Notes: generated by a model from the sequence alone, not told the origin. Positions 1-10,836 are shown, counted from the stretch's first letter. The stretch: 15,851 bases of DNA from CBCPMX01 sp965120355 (GCA_965120355.1 CBCPMX010000189.1:1-15851); one strand, 5' to 3'. Made by a program: numbers and translations.

Positions 1-2
1 AT

Positions 3-80
3 TACGACTGGCTGCGTCAGAGGTGCCTGTGTTTCATTCCCTTTGGTGCCTTGAAGCGCAGCGGAAAGGAATGGTCATAA
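3..80 (+). CDS. Possible 3' end of an upstream gene (partial)
   Basis: One frame is open from the window edge and ends at a TAA at 78-80. It would encode a 25-residue tail beginning YDWLRQRCLCFIP. The stop lies 2 bases before the preferred ATG of the next gene, the close spacing expected of translationally coupled genes, and the next gene's purine-rich ribosome site would sit inside this reading frame. I do not recognise the product. The other two forward frames are also open for part or all of this short stretch, so the assignment rests on spacing alone and is weak. Confidence 0.3.
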   Translation, partial: YDWLRQRCLCFIPFGALKRSGKEWS

Positions 81-82
81 CC

Positions 83-736
83 ATGAACAATATCCCTGTT
101 TTTACCGCCGCGGGCGGTACAGCGACGCTGATTTTGAAGGAAATTCCCAACTGCGGGGCAGCCTATGTTCTGGCGAGGACCTGGCCGGAGCGGCATCTGC
201 AGCCCCTGCTGCGGGAAGCTGCGGCATTCTGCCGTGCAGCAGGGGCGCGAAAGGTCTATGGTTCCGCTGGCCAGCCCGTTTCAGGGCTGGAACACGCCTA
301 TGATATGGTGACGATGACCTTGCCTTTGGCGCAGCTGAAGCCGCCGGAGATACCGGTGACCTTGGAGGCGGTGAACGCTGGAAATTTGGCCCGGTACCGG
401 CAGATTTACAACACCTGTTTTCAGGATGTGCCCAACGCGGCATCCTATTCCATGCGGGACGCCGAGCGCATGGCTGCGTCAGAGCGGTGCTATTTGGCGC
501 TGCAGGATGGTCAATATGCCGGCATGGGGCAGCTGGACGGCAGCGAACTGCGGGCAGTGGGGGTTTTGCCGGCGTTCCGCGGCTTGGGAACGCCCTTGAC
601 CCAGACGCTGCTGGCGATGCTTCCTGGTTCGGAGGCCACGGCGCTGGTCAGCACAGCCAATGTCCGGGCGTGGAACATGTATATGCGGCTGGGCTTCCGG
701 CAGACGGAGCTGGTGTCCAGCTGGTATGTGCTCTAG
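83..736 (+). CDS. GNAT-family N-acetyltransferase, two-part
   Basis: This 217-residue protein is predicted to transfer an acetyl group from acetyl-CoA to an unknown amine. The GNAT fold is in the C-terminal half: the acetyl-CoA loop reads VLPAFRGLGTPL (about residues 161-172), and the NVRAWNMYMRLGF segment (about 193-205) is the usual motif-B helix with its Asn and Tyr. The first 90 or so residues form an extra N-terminal region without a recognisable acetyl-CoA loop, as in two-lobed GNAT proteins with one degenerate half. I chose the ATG at 83 because AAAGGA lies 12 bases upstream; an in-frame ATG at 71 directly abuts that site, and the frame is open back to the window edge. The gene converges on the ATPase gene across a shared hairpin. 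The substrate cannot be told from sequence. Confidence 0.75.
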   Translation: MNNIPVFTAAGGTATLILKEIPNCGAAYVLARTWPERHLQPLLREAAAFCRAAGARKVYGSAGQPVSGLEHAYDMVTMTLPLAQLKPPEIPVTLEAVNAGNLARYRQIYNTCFQDVPNAASYSMRDAERMAASERCYLALQDGQYAGMGQLDGSELRAVGVLPAFRGLGTPLTQTLLAMLPGSEATALVSTANVRAWNMYMRLGFRQTELVSSWYVL

Positions 737-760
737 GCGGTTCTAAGCGCGTGAGACGGG

Positions 761-795
761 CAACGGCCACAGCGGATACACCGCTGTGGCCGTTG
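761..795. terminator. Shared hairpin between convergent genes
   Basis: A perfect 15-bp inverted repeat (arms 761-775 and 781-795, left arm CAACGGCCACAGCGG, 5-base loop) lies between the convergent acetyltransferase and ATPase genes. Such hairpins usually end transcription from both sides. The following T-tract is poor on either strand (TGTTGTC on plus), so efficiency is uncertain. Confidence 0.65.
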
Positions 796-819
796 TGTTG
801 TCAGAGAAAGCGGGTCAAA

Positions 820-3450
<2,631 letters not shown>

Positions 3451-3480
3451 TCTTACAGGTCTCCCTTCCTGCGATTTAAG

Positions 3481-3530
3481 ATAACAAAAGACCCACGCAC
3501 AGCCGCCAGCCTGTATCCAGGTCCGCTGTA
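3481..3530 (-). other. Putative riboswitch expression platform
   Basis: Between the aptamer and the ATPase start, the minus-strand RNA can form an ACAGC/GCTGT stem (3499-3503 with 3525-3529) enclosing CCTG-GATA-CAGG. About ten bases later comes a U-rich run (TCTTTTGTT on the minus strand). This could be a weak intrinsic terminator. Alternatively, the ribosome site (3461-3467) sits in the loop of a CAGG/CCTG mini-hairpin (3456-3471), which would allow control of translation. I cannot decide between the two. Confidence 0.3.
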
Positions 3531-3625
3531 CATGAGTCTCGTCTTTTCAGGCAGGCCATGCAGCCAAAAGGCTGCCGTGATGTTGACCATACCGCGGTAA
3601 ACGTCCCGCTGACTACTCCCTCATG
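3531..3625 (-). promoter_or_regulatory. yybP-ykoY-type manganese riboswitch aptamer
   Basis: Read on the minus strand, the ATPase leader holds the three conserved blocks of the yybP-ykoY family in order: GGGAGTAG (3613-3620), GTCAACA (3581-3587) and GACGAGA (3537-3543). They are bracketed by a closing stem, CATGAG (3620-3625) with CTCATG (3531-3536). Inside are a short stem GCGG/CCGC with an 8-base loop and a GCAGCC-TTTT-GGCTGC hairpin. This class binds Mn2+ and usually switches on genes for manganese export, including P-type ATPases. The position fits, between a strong promoter and an ATPase start. I recognised the family from memory of its consensus, not by a covariance-model search. Confidence 0.82.
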
Positions 3626-3645
3626 GGTATTTTGTTTCGAATCAA

Positions 3646-3674
3646 ATTCTAGCGCAAAAGACGGGCGTTGTCAA
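3646..3674 (-). promoter_or_regulatory. Sigma-A promoter of the ATPase gene
   Basis: On the minus strand a perfect -35 TTGACA (3669-3674) is followed by a 17-base spacer and -10 TAGAAT (3646-3651). The predicted start, near 3639, lies just upstream of the riboswitch and gives a leader of about 190 bases. Confidence 0.85.
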
Positions 3675-3938
3675 GCGGGCGGAGAAAAATTTACCTGTTC
3701 TTTTCCCGCTGCGGCCGCGCCGGTTGGACGCTGCTGCCCGGCGAGAAAAACGGGGATGCGAAAAATAGAAGCGTAGCGGCCGCTGTCTTCAACAATTATT
3801 CCCCGATCGTTTACAATTTATTTTAATTTATTTTAATTCTCGATAAACTTTTGTCATACGTGCGGAGTATTCTGTACTTGCAAGCAGGAAACAAAGCGTT
3901 TTTTCATTCAACTCTCTTTTCTTTCTCCTTACTAAGCA
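3675..3938. other. Non-coding stretch with an AT-rich direct repeat
   Basis: I see no convincing gene here. The left part is GC-rich (3700-3740). The right part turns AT-rich, with two exact tandem copies of AATTTATTTT (3815-3834), a third partial copy and a TTTACA just before them. This could be an A+T-rich promoter-boosting or bendable segment. On the minus strand a 27-codon frame opens with TTG near 3911, about 13 bases after an AAGGAG, but I do not consider it a supported gene. Confidence 0.35.
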
Positions 3939-3990
3939 AACAGCGAAATGCCGGTACGGTCTTAACAGACCATACCGGCATTTTGCTGTT
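3939..3990. terminator. Long hairpin, terminator-like
   Basis: The arms 3939-3962 and 3967-3990 form a 24-bp stem with a 4-base loop (TAAC). As plus-strand RNA it has one C/A mismatch and one G-U pair; read on the minus strand the G/U and mismatch positions swap. The GC-rich core (ATGCCGGTACGGTCT) is followed by TTTTGCTGTT on plus and preceded by AAA, so it could stop transcription in either direction. No gene ends nearby on either strand, which makes its role unclear: it may end a small RNA or insulate the racemase promoter. Confidence 0.5.
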
Positions 3991-4017
3991 GCGCTGTTCC
4001 CTTGCCTGTGGTACCAT
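3989..4017 (+). promoter_or_regulatory. Probable extended -10 promoter of the racemase gene
   Basis: TTGCGC (3989-3994), a 17-base spacer and TACCAT (4012-4017) are preceded by TGTG at 4007-4010, the Gram-positive extended -10 pattern. The predicted start is near 4024. The -35 box touches the right arm of the long hairpin. Confidence 0.5.
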
Positions 4018-4186
4018 AAGTATACAAGAAATTGCCGAACCAGTGTCTGCCGGCATGGTGGGCGCGTTTGGACCAGGCTTGTTCGCACACAGCGCCCGCA
4101 GGGCGATTCATCGTTTCCTGGGCAGCGGTCCGGCGCGGCGAAAAGCGCACCGGCGCGAAAGATGCTTCACACAGGAGGAATGATGC
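4018..4186 (+). other. Long structured leader of the racemase gene
   Basis: About 160 bases separate the predicted transcription start from the racemase ATG. The leader can form a CGCCC/GGGCG hairpin inside a larger CCAGG/CCTGG pairing, with a TGCCG/CGGCA pairing near its 5' end. It also carries the direct repeat CCGGCGCG (4130-4137 and 4150-4157). I do not recognise a known riboswitch or T-box. Confidence 0.35.
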
Positions 4187-4840
4187 ATGGGGATGCAAAT
4201 TGCCGTCATGGCGGGAACCGCCGTGGATACCGCTATGGGGGTGGAGGTGCTGCGCCGGGCGGGCGTTGCGGCCATGGCCTGCCCCGTTTCGGAGACGGCG
4301 GGGGAACAGATGGCCTTTCAAATTCTGCCGGAAGAAGCGCGGCACAGGCGGATGTGCAGGCTGTTTGCAGATCTGCGGGAAAAGGGGATCCGGGCCGTGT
4401 TTGTGTACTGCAATTCCCTGTCGGCGGTGGTGGAATTCGACAGCCTTTCGGCGCAGTTTGATATGGCCGTAGTAACGCCGCTGCAAAGCTACCGCGCCGT
4501 GGCGGCGGCGCAGCGCGCAGTGGCCGTGCTGGCGGCCAACTGCCAGTCTCTGGCGGGCATTGAAAAAGAACTGTACCGCGGGAATCCTGCTGTGGAGATC
4601 TACGGGGCGGCCATGCTCCCTCTGGTCCAGGCCATTGAGGCTGAAACGCCGCCGGACGCACTGGTGAAACGCTTTGCGCTGGAACAGCTGCTGCGCGGCT
4701 TTGCTCAGTGCGGCGCCCAATGCCTGATTCTGGGCTGCACCCATTTCCCGTATTTCAAGGATGCGTTGGCGCAGCTGGAGATCCTTCCGCTGTATGACCC
4801 GGCGGAGGAGATGTGCCGGCGGCTGTTGGCAGCGTTGTGA
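4187..4840 (+). CDS. Aspartate/glutamate racemase family protein
   Basis: This 217-residue protein carries the two-cysteine signature of the cofactor-independent amino-acid racemases: Cys75 in YCNSLS (compare ACNT in glutamate racemase) and Cys184 in LGCTHFPY. These two cysteines normally remove and return the alpha proton from opposite faces. It is shorter than true glutamate racemases (about 260-270 residues), and the N-terminal FDSG-type motif is replaced by VMAGTAVDT, so a role in cell-wall D-glutamate supply is unproven. It could be an aspartate racemase, a broad-specificity racemase or a related lyase-like enzyme. The ATG at 4187 has an ideal AGGAGG at 4173-4178, 8 bases upstream; other ATGs at 4180 and 4183 are too close to it. 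The gene stands alone and converges on the next one. Confidence 0.8.
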   Translation: MGMQIAVMAGTAVDTAMGVEVLRRAGVAAMACPVSETAGEQMAFQILPEEARHRRMCRLFADLREKGIRAVFVYCNSLSAVVEFDSLSAQFDMAVVTPLQSYRAVAAAQRAVAVLAANCQSLAGIEKELYRGNPAVEIYGAAMLPLVQAIEAETPPDALVKRFALEQLLRGFAQCGAQCLILGCTHFPYFKDALAQLEILPLYDPAEEMCRRLLAAL

Positions 4841-4873
4841 CGCCTTCTGCCGTGCGATTGCCGTGAAGACAGG

Positions 4874-5356
4874 TCAGCGTGTCTTTTGAAACGCCAGCCG
4901 CTCTGTGCCGTCTTCGATGTGAATGACGCCGCAGTATTGAAAGCCCTGCTTTTTCAGAAGATTCTGCATGGGCAGGTTGTCGCGGTGGGTGTCGATGCGG
5001 AGGTTGCCGCACTGCCGGAAGCACCAGTTGAGACAAAACGCACCTGCGCCCTGCCGCGACCCGCCGGTGGCGATGCGGTGGGCCACATGGTAGGGCTGGG
5101 CGTTCAGCCACGCGCCGGCAATTTCGGCGTAGGTGGGATCGGGTCCGGGAGCAAACATGAAAGCGGCAACGATTTGCCGGTCTATCTGGCAGACGTAGCT
5201 GCGGCCAAGAGAAATGTCTGCTTCCAGGTCGCTGCGGGATGGCCTGGTGCTGCCCCACTGGCTGGGGTTCCCGCTGGCGGCCATGAAGGCCCGGGCCCTG
5301 GCGTAGAGCTGTTCCAGCGCCGGCAGGTCTGCCGGAGCCGTTTTACGAATTTGCAT
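4874..5356 (-). CDS. GNAT-family N-acetyltransferase
   Basis: This 160-residue protein covers one GNAT domain: an N-terminal IRKTAPADLPAL strand-helix, the GNPSQWG segment (29-35) typical of one Firmicutes subgroup, the acetyl-CoA loop region HRIATGGSRQGAG (93-105), then LRIDTHRDNLPMQ (119-131) and the LKKQGF helix (134-139). The order and length match stand-alone acetyltransferases of this subgroup, whose substrate is unknown. I chose the ATG at 5356 because AGGAGG (5364-5369 on the minus strand) lies 7 bases upstream; the in-frame ATG at 5377 lies upstream of this site. The gene has its own promoter and is divergent from carB. Only 33 bases separate its stop from the end of the convergent racemase gene, with no clear terminator between. 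Confidence 0.85.
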   Translation of the reverse strand: MQIRKTAPADLPALEQLYARARAFMAASGNPSQWGSTRPSRSDLEADISLGRSYVCQIDRQIVAAFMFAPGPDPTYAEIAGAWLNAQPYHVAHRIATGGSRQGAGAFCLNWCFRQCGNLRIDTHRDNLPMQNLLKKQGFQYCGVIHIEDGTERLAFQKTR

Positions 5357-5385
5357 GGGAATGCCTCCTGAGATCAATTGTAGTT

Positions 5386-5414
5386 ATACTAGCACAGCAG
5401 CCGCTCCGTGGCAA
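5386..5414 (-). promoter_or_regulatory. Promoter of the acetyltransferase gene
   Basis: On the minus strand, TTGCCA (5409-5414), a 17-base spacer and TAGTAT (5386-5391) are preceded by TGTG plus one base, the extended -10 form. The predicted start near 5379 gives a leader of about 20 bases. Confidence 0.7.
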
Positions 5415-5457
5415 GCACAGAAACACGTCGGTCTCCCGAAAACGATAGAATCCAGCA

Positions 5458-5492
5458 GGGAGCGTCCGCACAGCGCAGCGGCTCCCGTTTTT
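5458..5492 (+). terminator. Plus-strand intrinsic terminator with no adjacent gene
   Basis: GGGAGC (5458-5463) pairs with GCTCCC (5481-5486), with partial pairing inside, and is followed by G and five T residues (5488-5492). It faces right. The nearest plus-strand gene upstream is the racemase (ends 4840), with a minus-strand gene in between, so it may stop racemase read-through that runs antisense to the acetyltransferase, or end a small RNA. Confidence 0.55.
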
Positions 5493-5543
5493 GCGCCTGC
5501 CCCGCCTGCCCAATGTTTTTTTCAGATCAGGCAGAAATAAATA

Positions 5544-5572
5544 TTTTCACTGATGCATTTTTGTGTTATACT
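5544..5572 (+). promoter_or_regulatory. Extended -10 promoter of carB
   Basis: The -10 TATACT (5567-5572) is preceded by TGTGT (5562-5566), an extended -10 element. A weak -35 TTTTCA (5544-5549) lies 17 bases upstream. The leader of about 50 bases shows no PyrR-type attenuator. Confidence 0.7.
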
Positions 5573-5630
5573 ATTTCATCAGACTCCTGAATCCATTTTA
5601 GAATTTTAACATACAAGGTGGTATGCAGTC

Positions 5631-8849
<3,219 letters not shown>

Positions 8850-8918
8850 CGGCGCGGCTTGCGCGAAGCAGGGCGTATTAGAGACAGCCTGTAGGTGTGT
8901 GCGGCATAAATCTGCAGC

Positions 8919-8946
8919 TCCACAAAATCTTCACAGGCTGTTCACA
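8919..8946 (+). promoter_or_regulatory. Three 11-base-spaced TTCACA-type repeats (PhoB/PhoP-like box)
   Basis: TCCACA (8919-8924), TTCACA (8930-8935) and TTCACA (8941-8946) lie in direct orientation, each separated by exactly 5 bases. This equals the spacing of OmpR/PhoB-family sites such as the TT(A/C/T)ACA-N5 repeats of Bacillus PhoP. The last copy overlaps the expected -35 position of the promoter below, the usual place for an activator of this family. The regulator itself is not in the window. Confidence 0.6.
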
Positions 8947-8961
8947 ATCTGAAGGGGAATT

Positions 8962-8972
8962 TGTGTTACCAT
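8962..8972 (+). promoter_or_regulatory. Extended -10 element of the membrane protein-ASCH unit
   Basis: TGTGT followed by TACCAT (8967-8972) is an extended -10 element. The sequence 17 bases upstream (ACAATC) is a poor -35, consistent with dependence on an activator bound to the adjacent TTCACA repeats. The predicted start near 8979 gives a leader of about 28 bases. Confidence 0.5.
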
Positions 8973-9006
8973 TGAGGCGTAAAAAGATGAAAGAGAGGTG
9001 GCCTCG

Positions 9007-9465
9007 ATGGGAGAACAAAAAAGGCGCGCAGAAAATGAATTAAACGCGGAACGCACAGTTTCCCTGATGCATGACCGGCTCAACGGTCAGGACAAAGTCC
9101 GTATCCAGATGGCCGCGGCACGAGCAGCCAGAGAGGAAACTGGATCCGCCGGAGTCTCCAACGAGCGGAAAGAAGACTGCCCGAAGGCCGTGCGGGTGTG
9201 CATGACAGTGTTCGCCGTGCTCTTTGCTGTGGTGTTGGCGCTGTGGCTCCTGGAGCGGTTCACTTTCCTGGAGCTGTCCGATGTGCTGCCCCTGACCAGA
9301 AAGCAGACTGTCGGGATCCTGAACTGGGCGCTGGGCATCAGCTTGGGCCTGACTGTGGCTTTTGGCGGCCTGAAGATGTGGTTCCAGCGCCGGGCCTGGA
9401 TCCGCCGGATGCGCCAACAGGACGCGGAAAAACAGGCGAAACAGAAGACGGACGGAACGTCCTGA
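9007..9465 (+). CDS. Small two-helix membrane protein of unknown function
   Basis: I do not recognise this 152-residue protein. It starts with a charged, probably helical cytoplasmic segment of about 60 residues rich in Arg, Lys and Glu. Two hydrophobic segments follow: VCMTVFAVLFAVVLALWLL (about 64-82) and VGILNWALGISLGLTVAFGG (about 102-121). A short, highly basic tail ends it (QRRAWIRRM then a Gln/Lys-rich end). The positive charge at both ends suggests that both termini are cytoplasmic, with a short loop outside. The ATG at 9007 has GAGAGG about 8 bases upstream; an in-frame GTG at 8998 overlaps that site. The ASCH gene follows after 25 bases, so the two are probably co-transcribed. The tandem TTCACA repeats in front suggest control by a two-component system. 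Confidence 0.7.
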   Translation: MGEQKRRAENELNAERTVSLMHDRLNGQDKVRIQMAAARAAREETGSAGVSNERKEDCPKAVRVCMTVFAVLFAVVLALWLLERFTFLELSDVLPLTRKQTVGILNWALGISLGLTVAFGGLKMWFQRRAWIRRMRQQDAEKQAKQKTDGTS

Positions 9466-9490
9466 GCCTTTTGCAGACAGGAGGGACCCC

Positions 9491-9937
9491 GTGACAGCGG
9501 AACAGATGTGGGCCGCGTTTGCGGCCCAGGCGCAGATTGCGGAAACCGAATACGACGCCTGGGCCTTCGGCGCGCAGGCGGACGAGCTGGCTGAATTGGT
9601 GCTGGCGGGGGTCAAAACCGCCACGGCCAGCGCCGGGCCGCTGTATGAGCTGGACAACGAGCCGCTGCCCCGGGCGGGGGAATACAGCGTGATCCTGAAT
9701 GCCGCCGGGGAAGCGGTCTGCGTGATCCAGACAACGAAGGTCTATGTGTGTCCGTTCCGGGCGGTCACAGCCCAGCATGCATACATGGAGGGCGAAGGGG
9801 ACCGGTCACTGGCCTGCTGGCGGCAGGTTCACGAGACGTTCTTCCGCAGCGGCATGGAGCGGGCCGGGCTGGTGTTTGACGAAGACATGCCGGTGGTTTG
9901 CGAGGAGTTCCGGCTGGTGTATCCGGGGGAACGGTGA
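9491..9937 (+). CDS. ASCH domain protein
   Basis: This 148-residue protein matches the stand-alone ASCH family, a PUA-like beta-barrel fold proposed to bind RNA or modified nucleosides; some bacterial members are amidohydrolases acting on N4-acylcytidine. Visible hallmarks are the FGAQADELAELVLAGVKTAT region (26-45) with the Gly-x-Lys-x-x-Thr signature, LPRAGEYSVIL (59-69), VCPFRAVTAQHAYMEGEGDR (86-105) and SLACWRQVHETFF (106-118). The start is a GTG at 9491 with AGGAGGG five bases upstream; no better ATG is near. It follows the membrane protein by 25 bases and precedes the separate str-operon promoter. A direct job with the membrane protein is not evident, and specificity cannot be assigned. 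Confidence 0.85.
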   Translation: MTAEQMWAAFAAQAQIAETEYDAWAFGAQADELAELVLAGVKTATASAGPLYELDNEPLPRAGEYSVILNAAGEAVCVIQTTKVYVCPFRAVTAQHAYMEGEGDRSLACWRQVHETFFRSGMERAGLVFDEDMPVVCEEFRLVYPGER

Positions 9938-9967
9938 CAATCCCCTGCCTTACACGATTTTTACCCT

Positions 9968-9986
9968 GAAAAATCAAGAAAAATCA
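9968..9986 (+). promoter_or_regulatory. Phased A-tracts, UP-element-like
   Basis: GAAAAATCA occurs twice at a 10-base period (9968-9976 and 9978-9986), ending directly at the -35 box. A-tracts in helical phase at this place usually raise promoter strength by binding the RNA polymerase alpha subunit, as expected for ribosomal-protein genes. Confidence 0.6.
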
Positions 9987-10015
9987 TTGACGAGCCACGC
10001 AATTCATGCTATAAT
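9987..10015 (+). promoter_or_regulatory. Strong promoter of the str operon
   Basis: TTGACG (9987-9992), a 17-base spacer and a perfect TATAAT (10010-10015), with TGC before it as an extended -10. The start is predicted near 10022. This is the best promoter in the window. Confidence 0.9.
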
Positions 10016-10029
10016 GCGTAATTGCGTGG
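9995..10029. repeat. Perfect inverted repeat over the str promoter -10 box
   Basis: CCACGCAATT (9995-10004) and AATTGCGTGG (10020-10029) are exact reverse complements. The symmetry centre is at 10012, inside the TATAAT. The left arm lies upstream of the transcription start, so this cannot be an RNA hairpin of the normal transcript and is more likely an operator for a dimeric DNA-binding protein. Confidence 0.65.
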
Positions 10030-10066
10030 TTCTGTGCCCGTTTATGCTGAGATGGAGGTGTTTTGC

Positions 10067-10309
10067 TTGCTTTCTCAATTAAAAACAGCTCCCAAAGTTG
10101 TCGGTGTCAAACAGCTGAAAAAAGCGCTTCGTGAGGGCCGCGCCGCCCATGTGTTTGTGGCGGAGGACGCCGAGGAACGTGTGACCGCGCCCGTCATGGA
10201 TCTGTGCCGTCAGACCGGCGTGGAGGTGACAATGGTTCCCACCATGCGGCAGTTGGGCGAAGCCTGCCAGATTGAGGTCGGCGCCGCTGTGGCGGGAATC
10301 CTGAAATAA
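10067..10309 (+). CDS. L7Ae-family ribosomal protein (YbxF/L7Ae-like)
   Basis: This 80-residue protein matches the short bacterial L7Ae/L30e family (Bacillus YbxF is 82 residues), which binds kink-turn RNA and associates with ribosomes. Visible segments are VVGVKQLKKALREGRAAHVF (11-30), VAEDAEERVTAPVMDLC (31-47) and the signature RQLGEACQIEVGAA (61-74), where Gln stands in a position that is more often Gly. The start is a TTG at 10067 with GGAGG at 10054-10058, eight bases upstream. An in-frame ATG at 10052 would include the ribosome site, and a TTG at 10022 coincides with the transcription start. In most Firmicutes this gene lies between rpoC and rpsL; here it opens the operon behind its own promoter. 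Confidence 0.88.
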   Translation: MLSQLKTAPKVVGVKQLKKALREGRAAHVFVAEDAEERVTAPVMDLCRQTGVEVTMVPTMRQLGEACQIEVGAAVAGILK

Positions 10310-10317
10310 TTTTGCTC

Positions 10318-10381
10318 TAAACGGAATACTTTCCAGCATTCCGGTTAGAATATAGGCTGAACATTCAGCGACACATTTTTT
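10318..10381 (+). other. Small hairpins in the L7Ae-rpsL spacer
   Basis: TAAACGGAAT (10318-10327) pairs with ATTCCGGTTA (10338-10347) with one mismatch. A second hairpin, GCTGA-ACAT-TCAGC (10356-10369), is followed after 6 bases by six T residues. Together they could be a weak attenuator in front of rpsL, but the gap before the T-tract argues against strong termination. Confidence 0.35.
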
Positions 10382-10396
10382 GAAAGGAGGAAAATC

Positions 10397-10819
10397 ATGC
10401 CTACTTTTAATCAGCTGGTCAGAAATGGCCGGAAGCAGGCCCAGTACAAGTCCACTGCCCCTGCGCTGCAGTATGGTCTGAACACGCTGAAGACCAAAAC
10501 CACCGATCAGCCCTCCCCTCAGAAGAGAGGCGTCTGCACTGCCGTGCGTACTGCAACCCCGAAGAAGCCGAACTCCGCACTGCGGAAGATCGCCCGTGTG
10601 CGTCTCACCAATGGCTACGAGGTTTCTGCGTATATTCCCGGCATCGGCCACAACCTGCAGGAGCACTCAGTGGTGCTGATTCACGGCGGCCGTGTCAAGG
10701 ACCTGCCTGGTGTGCGTTATCACATCATCCGCGGTACGCTGGACACCCAGGGCGTCGCAAACCGGAAGCAGAGCCGTTCCAAGTATGGCGCCAAGCGTCC
10801 CAAGGCCGGCAAGAAGTAA
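10397..10819 (+). CDS. rpsL: 30S ribosomal protein S12
   Basis: This 140-residue protein of the small-subunit decoding centre is unmistakable: PTFNQLVRNGRK at the start, PQKRGVCTAV (41-50), TPKKPNSALRK (54-64), GIGHNLQEHSV (82-92) and GGRVKDLPGVRYH (97-109). It has the insertion before PQKRG that is usual in Gram-positive S12. The lysines at the two classic streptomycin-resistance sites (in TPKKPNS and RVKDLPG) are unchanged, so there is no sign of rpsL-type resistance. The ATG follows AAAGGAGG by 6 bases. It is the second gene of the operon, 87 bases after the L7Ae-like gene, and an unusually long structured spacer separates it from rpsG. Confidence 0.98.
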   Translation: MPTFNQLVRNGRKQAQYKSTAPALQYGLNTLKTKTTDQPSPQKRGVCTAVRTATPKKPNSALRKIARVRLTNGYEVSAYIPGIGHNLQEHSVVLIHGGRVKDLPGVRYHIIRGTLDTQGVANRKQSRSKYGAKRPKAGKK

Positions 10820-10836
10820 GAGCTGTTTCCAAACCA

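Noticed and set aside
3828..3911. Short minus-strand frame of about 27 codons from a TTG, with AAGGAG upstream
   Set aside because: Weak start codon, an overly long gap from the ribosome site, no recognisable product and a competing 17-codon ATG frame; not enough to call a gene.
4018..4186. T-box or known amino-acid riboswitch before the racemase gene
   Set aside because: No TGGNACC antiterminator box, no specifier-loop pattern and no terminator T-tract were found.
4841..4890. Terminator between the racemase and the convergent acetyltransferase (AAGACA/TGTCTT)
   Set aside because: Only a 6-bp stem with an 8-base loop, lying partly within the acetyltransferase gene, and just a short T-run; too weak to annotate.
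5573..5630. PyrR-binding attenuator before carB
   Set aside because: The leader is only about 50 bases and shows no hairpin plus T-tract or PyrR-type anti-antiterminator loop.
10022..10066. N-terminal extension of the L7Ae-like protein
   Set aside because: It would begin at the transcription start and translate through the ribosome site; the TTG at 10067 gives the family's length.
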